DNA of 64,000 nt from Zanthoxylum bungeanum (Eukaryota; Streptophyta; Magnoliopsida; Sapindales; Rutaceae). A program made the translations under genes and the position numbers. This document shows, one piece after another, positions 60,086-64,000 of this stretch. The first letter of the stretch is position 1. Every line of letters begins with the position of its first letter. The notes under the pieces were generated by a model. That model ran no database searches and had not been told where the DNA came from. It was given only the letters and a program-made list of their open reading frames with translations. The stretch is taken from assembly GCA_019454045.1 (NCBI GenBank), contig SKCR01018457.1, positions 1 through 64,000 of the forward strand, in the 5' to 3' direction.

Positions 60086-63000
60086 ATCTCCCACTTGGCA
60101 CATAGCCAGTCACTCGAGTGTCCAACACCCGAACTATGTATGGTTCGCTCAAATTGCTGAGAAAAGGTTTTCGTCAGTGGATTTGCATGATTATCGTTTG
60201 ACGCGATTTATACGATCATCACATCGCCACGATGTATGATCCGAACGAATCAGATGATATAGAAGTATATATCTGGATCGTCGATGAGACCTTTAATTCC
60301 TTAGTTTGTGCTGACGCCTAGCTCAGCTGCTATCAGAACTACATCTAATCTAATTAGATTTATTTCAATCCAAAAGACTTCTATTGCTGCCTCAGCTGCA
60401 GCAATAATCCGCATATGTTGTTTATTCGGCAACAGTTATCTTGCTTGGATGATTTCCAGCTCACTGTCCCGTTATTCAAACTTTATAGTACCGAAGTATA
60501 TAATTGTTTGGAAACTTGCTGCAGTGATCCCAGTCACTTCAAGTTCTCCTTCTCCATAGTATAGGATAGCATCTTTAGTTCTCAAAGATACTAACAGATG
60601 TTCTTAACTTCAATCCAGTGACTATCACTTGGATTGACCCGATTGTGACTCCATATGCTCGAAGCGTATGAGACACCAATACAAGTAAATATTAAATGTA
60701 CAATTTCTCAGAGAGTGTTAACAACTCTAAATCTATCCCAGTAGATCTTTATTCCTTGAATAAAGGTTGTTACTCCCCAGAATTCTATGGAGAATTTCTA
60801 TGAAAGAATATCTATGAAAGCCAAGCTTTCACCAATTGCTTTATGGGAATTTAACTGTCAGTGCGCTCCCACTAACCTCCTTATATACACAAGAATTATT
60901 TTGTTTTGAGTCAAATCATAAACCATTATGATTATTTCAAAACGACAGTTCCAAGAACTTTATGCTTGCTTCAATCCAAACATGGATTGAATAATCCGCA
61001 AACCTTGTTTGTCGGTTATACAAAATCGTCAGAATGTTATAAACATTCTCCAAAGGTTTCCTTTTCAGGAAAGCGATTTTGATTTGTAACTGACATATTT
61101 CATAAATGAAATATACAGTTATCAACAAGCATCTTTAAAATGGATTTACCATGGCAACAAGCAAAAGGTTGAACCGTTATTAACACGATGTTGATAACGA
61201 TACCTTCCGTCACAAGCCTAGCTTTGTAAGTTGGTATGTTGCCATCCATGTATGTCTTCCTTGAAGACGTTTAATGTACCAATAGGCACAATGCCTTATG
61301 GTACAACAACTAGTATCCGAAATAGCTGTTATACATGGAATCCATTTCGGATTCATGGCACTTTGCCATAATAGGTAGTCGACACATCGTATCACTTCCT
61401 CAAAACGTAGTCGGTGGATATACCTTCATAAGATTGACATCTTTATGAGGTTAGATCAGAAACCCATACCCTAGGTTGTTTTCTGACTCTATCCGATCTA
61501 CGAAGTTCTTGTGTATTTGAAGATTAATGGTACAGATTCATTATTGATGAACTGTTTGTGTTCCATTAAGGACTTCGTGCCTTGAACAGTATTACACCGA
61601 TTTTCATCGAGTATCACTATCCTCCCACTGACCACTGCATATCGGCATTCCTCTCAGGAAAAACCGCATGGTGAGCAACAATCAAATTGTTCTCATGTGA
61701 GATTTATAAGTACTATACTTAAGGTTTCCATTAGGATAACCTATATTGGCACTTATCCAATTTGGGTCTTTTAGTTTGGTATCATACAAACGTTATGCCT
61801 GGCATACCCAAATTATTAGGAATGAGAAACCCTGTTTCTTTCCTGTTCATATCCTATATGACATCTGTCAAACAGATTTATATGGAACCTTATTCTAAAT
61901 AAGTTTTGCACTGTTAATGCATATCCTGTAGAAGGAAATAGTAGCTTAGAGCGACTCGTGATAAACCTAATCATGTCCAACAAAATTCGGTTTTAGTTCG
62001 GACACATCGTCTAACAGACGTGTCTCGAGAGGAGTCTTTATATGAAAGAATACCGTACTCTTTCATGTAAATATGAAACTTACTGCTTAAGTATTTTCCA
62101 ATACGGTCTTACCGTGGCGGCATAATACTATAGCCGATCTGTTTTTCTATTTTGTGTCGAAACTCTAAAGTTTCCGATCTGTGTTCTTCAAAAGAAACAC
62201 AACCATAACGTGATGCCACATCCGTTAAGGTCACGAAATATTCATGTTCATATCTAGCCCAGCTAGATATGGGCCCACTAACTTCACCATGAATAGGGCT
62301 AACAGATCGGTGGCCCTTATACTATTACCAAGTAAATAGTATTTTAGGTACTTTACCTAATAAACTAGATTCGCAGACCTTATTTGAATAGTCAAATCAG
62401 TCCTAGTACCCACTCTTCAAAAGTGTGGATATACGAGTCTTCTTTAATTGTGTCCTAGACAACAATGCCACAAATAAGTCTCTATTGATCAAATCAATTT
62501 GAGCTATTTATTTGTCATTTTATATGTTTGAGATTTTTCTTTATATTCAAAATATAAATTCTATTATTTACATCTAATGTACTTTATCTCAGTATCATCT
62601 TTATATAATAAAACACTTAGTGTTCTATAATATAAAGGTTTATCCGCAATGGATTAAACACTGATATAGAGATAATGTCTCTAGTCAAACTAGTTACATT
62701 ATAACAGTTCCTAATTTAAGTACATACCCAAAGGGTAGTTCCTAACTTAGGTATCCACGGTCGAAACAGCGACTTTCGTCCAGTTTCCGATTTGCAGAGA
62801 AATCTCGGTTTAAAGTCAGTATCCAACTCATAGCGGATTCTGAACATCAATACATATATTTTATGTACCACACTAGTATATTAAAAATCTCTAATTTAAT
62901 TTAGTAAACATAACTATTACAACATATTTTAAGTTAAGTTAGAGCCTCGCCCTTTCTTTAATTCCTTCGTGTCTTCCATATCCAATTGGCAGTCACTTTG

Positions 63001-63440
63001 GGATATGTCAATTATCTTTTCAATATTTCACAAACCTTTGGCCAGCCTTGGGTTTCGGATATCGAAACGATATGCACCTTGTGCTACATGCCCAATTGCA
63101 AACTTGACTTTCTCCACTAGAATAGTCAATTAATTCTCCAAGAATTATTAATTGCAATTTTAATACTTTTAAATCTAAAGATAGATTTATTATAAGTATA
63201 TTAATTAAGCACTAAAGTTATCATCACATAAATCTTCTAAAGATTTTATGCTCTACTATTTGCTTAATTATGGGCTTAGTCATAATAAGTTATTTTATCA
63301 AATAAATTAACCTATTATTAATTCCCAATCGAAAATTAAATCATTTAAAACATTTAACCCAAGGATTATATATTTTAAATATTCAACCTTTCAATTCTTT
63401 CTTGATTTTAATAGTCCAACTATTTAATCAATTTTAATAA
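60086..63440 (-). pseudogene. Element E gag-pol remnants
   Basis: Strongly decayed. The clearest piece is the reverse transcriptase segment at 60937-61128, where YFIYEICQLQIKIAFLKRKP parallels YFDYEIWQMDIKTAFLNGN of element A. Domain order is inferred from collinearity with A. No intact catalytic box could be read. Confidence 0.7.
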
Positions 63441-64000
63441 GGTACTATTTATTATAATGATCACAATAATCCAATTATTTAATCAACTATAATTTTAATA
63501 TTGATTACTATAATCCAATTATAAAATCAACTATCATTTAATTCAATTATATTGATTACTATAATCCAATTATAAAATCAACTATATATTGAATGAGTTT
63601 GTATATAGTCCAACTATATATATAATTTAAAACAACATAAAATATTAGTCCAACTAATACTTTTGTTTAATGTGACGAGTAAAATATAAATGAGCGTGTT
63701 TAGCGAGTAATTGAACGAATGTTGCAAATTCAATACTTACCTCCCACTATTTTTCGTCGAACCTCTAACCCTCTGTCGAGTACTCGGGAAACCGTGTTTC
63801 CTAGTGGGCTAGGATCCTATTAAATAACATACAACCTTGACTTTGGCCAACAAGCTGTATGCTATTTAACTAGGTAGATCTCACAGATCAATTGGATCCA
63901 ATCCAATTCCTAGATCCGGTTAGGTGGACATCCAAGTCCTAAACATATTACTTATGCCAATGTATCTAATACATTTTCCTGACCATATCCTCCGAATCAT
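63441..64000 (-). other. Start of element E leader
   Basis: It holds about three AT-rich tandem units (63470-63590), the tcccacta box (about 63743-63750), a cctag/ctagg-like region, the taggatcc box (about 63810-63817) and one CTTGACTTTGGCCAACAA copy (63836-63853) flanked by CATACAAC and GCTGTATG. The other copies would lie beyond the window. Confidence 0.65.

Larger units (their letters stand above)
57951..64000 (-). mobile_element. Element E: Ty1/copia element of the A group, running off the right edge
   Basis: The 3' LTR (57951-60085) starts TGTTGGTTTT and ends TATCCAACA; PPT atctcccacttgg follows at 60086. The interior is collinear with A and D: RNase H about 60150-60560, reverse transcriptase about 60620-61420, integrase about 61700-62420, protease about 62520-62880, gag about 62900-63440, leader from 63440. 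The other LTR is outside the window. Confidence 0.82.

Noticed and set aside
1..64000. tRNA genes, CRISPR arrays, rRNA
   Set aside because: TGGTATC strings were all explained as retrotransposon primer-binding sites; the tandem repeats lack the regular repeat-spacer pattern of CRISPR and the DNA is clearly plant nuclear.

Overview
This window is plant nuclear DNA, most likely eudicot. It is AT-rich and is almost wholly built of LTR retrotransposons inserted into one another, with one spliced host gene: a G-type lectin S-receptor-like kinase on the minus strand (22554-26311). Its seven-exon structure is typical of that plant family. No tRNA, rRNA, CRISPR or bacterial-type operon was seen. Element coordinates rest on hand-read TG...CA ends, primer-binding sites (PBS), polypurine tracts (PPT) and target-site duplications (TSD).

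Left block, 1-21231: element X is a minus-strand, gag-only Ty1/copia element with SIRE-like traits. Its 5' LTR is 20120-21231 and its 3' LTR is 1020-1886, cut by another LTR (1-1019). Its gag is split by element A (4734-19379, TSD TCATC), a Ty1/copia element with about 1.85-kb LTRs, an internally duplicated pol and a very long leader. A gypsy-type solo LTR (13989-16564) sits in A's leader, so the block is three levels deep.

Middle block, 21232-43614: AT-rich spacer; the receptor kinase, whose long first exon carries three +1 frameshifts; a gypsy-LTR-like piece and a 331-bp copy of kinase exon 1. Then come elements B (plus strand, non-coding, 27798-35822) and C (minus strand, 35823-42734). They belong to one family and form a large inverted repeat. 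A solo LTR of the A/D/E group lies in C's LTR (39641-41655, TSD GTATA).

Right block, 43615-64000: a stretch I could not assign; a Tat-like gypsy derivative (44953-48010) with a gag start, no pol and an antisense ORF; copia element D (48011-57950, decayed) inserted in its 3' LTR; and copia element E (57951 to the window end) inserted a few bases from the end of D's right LTR.

The most interesting signals are structural, not coding. (1) A/D/E-group LTRs carry a run of about ten short palindromes whose arms differ between subfamilies yet stay complementary. (2) The 5' leaders of A, D and E (coding ancestry) and of B and C (non-coding) share a module: about four GCCAAAG-containing loops roughly 90 nt apart with pairing flanks, then GGATCCTA and AGTGGGAGA boxes. 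(3) The gypsy solo LTR has four hairpins with a near-constant loop and different, fully complementary stems. All pairing was done by eye; no folding or covariation test was run.
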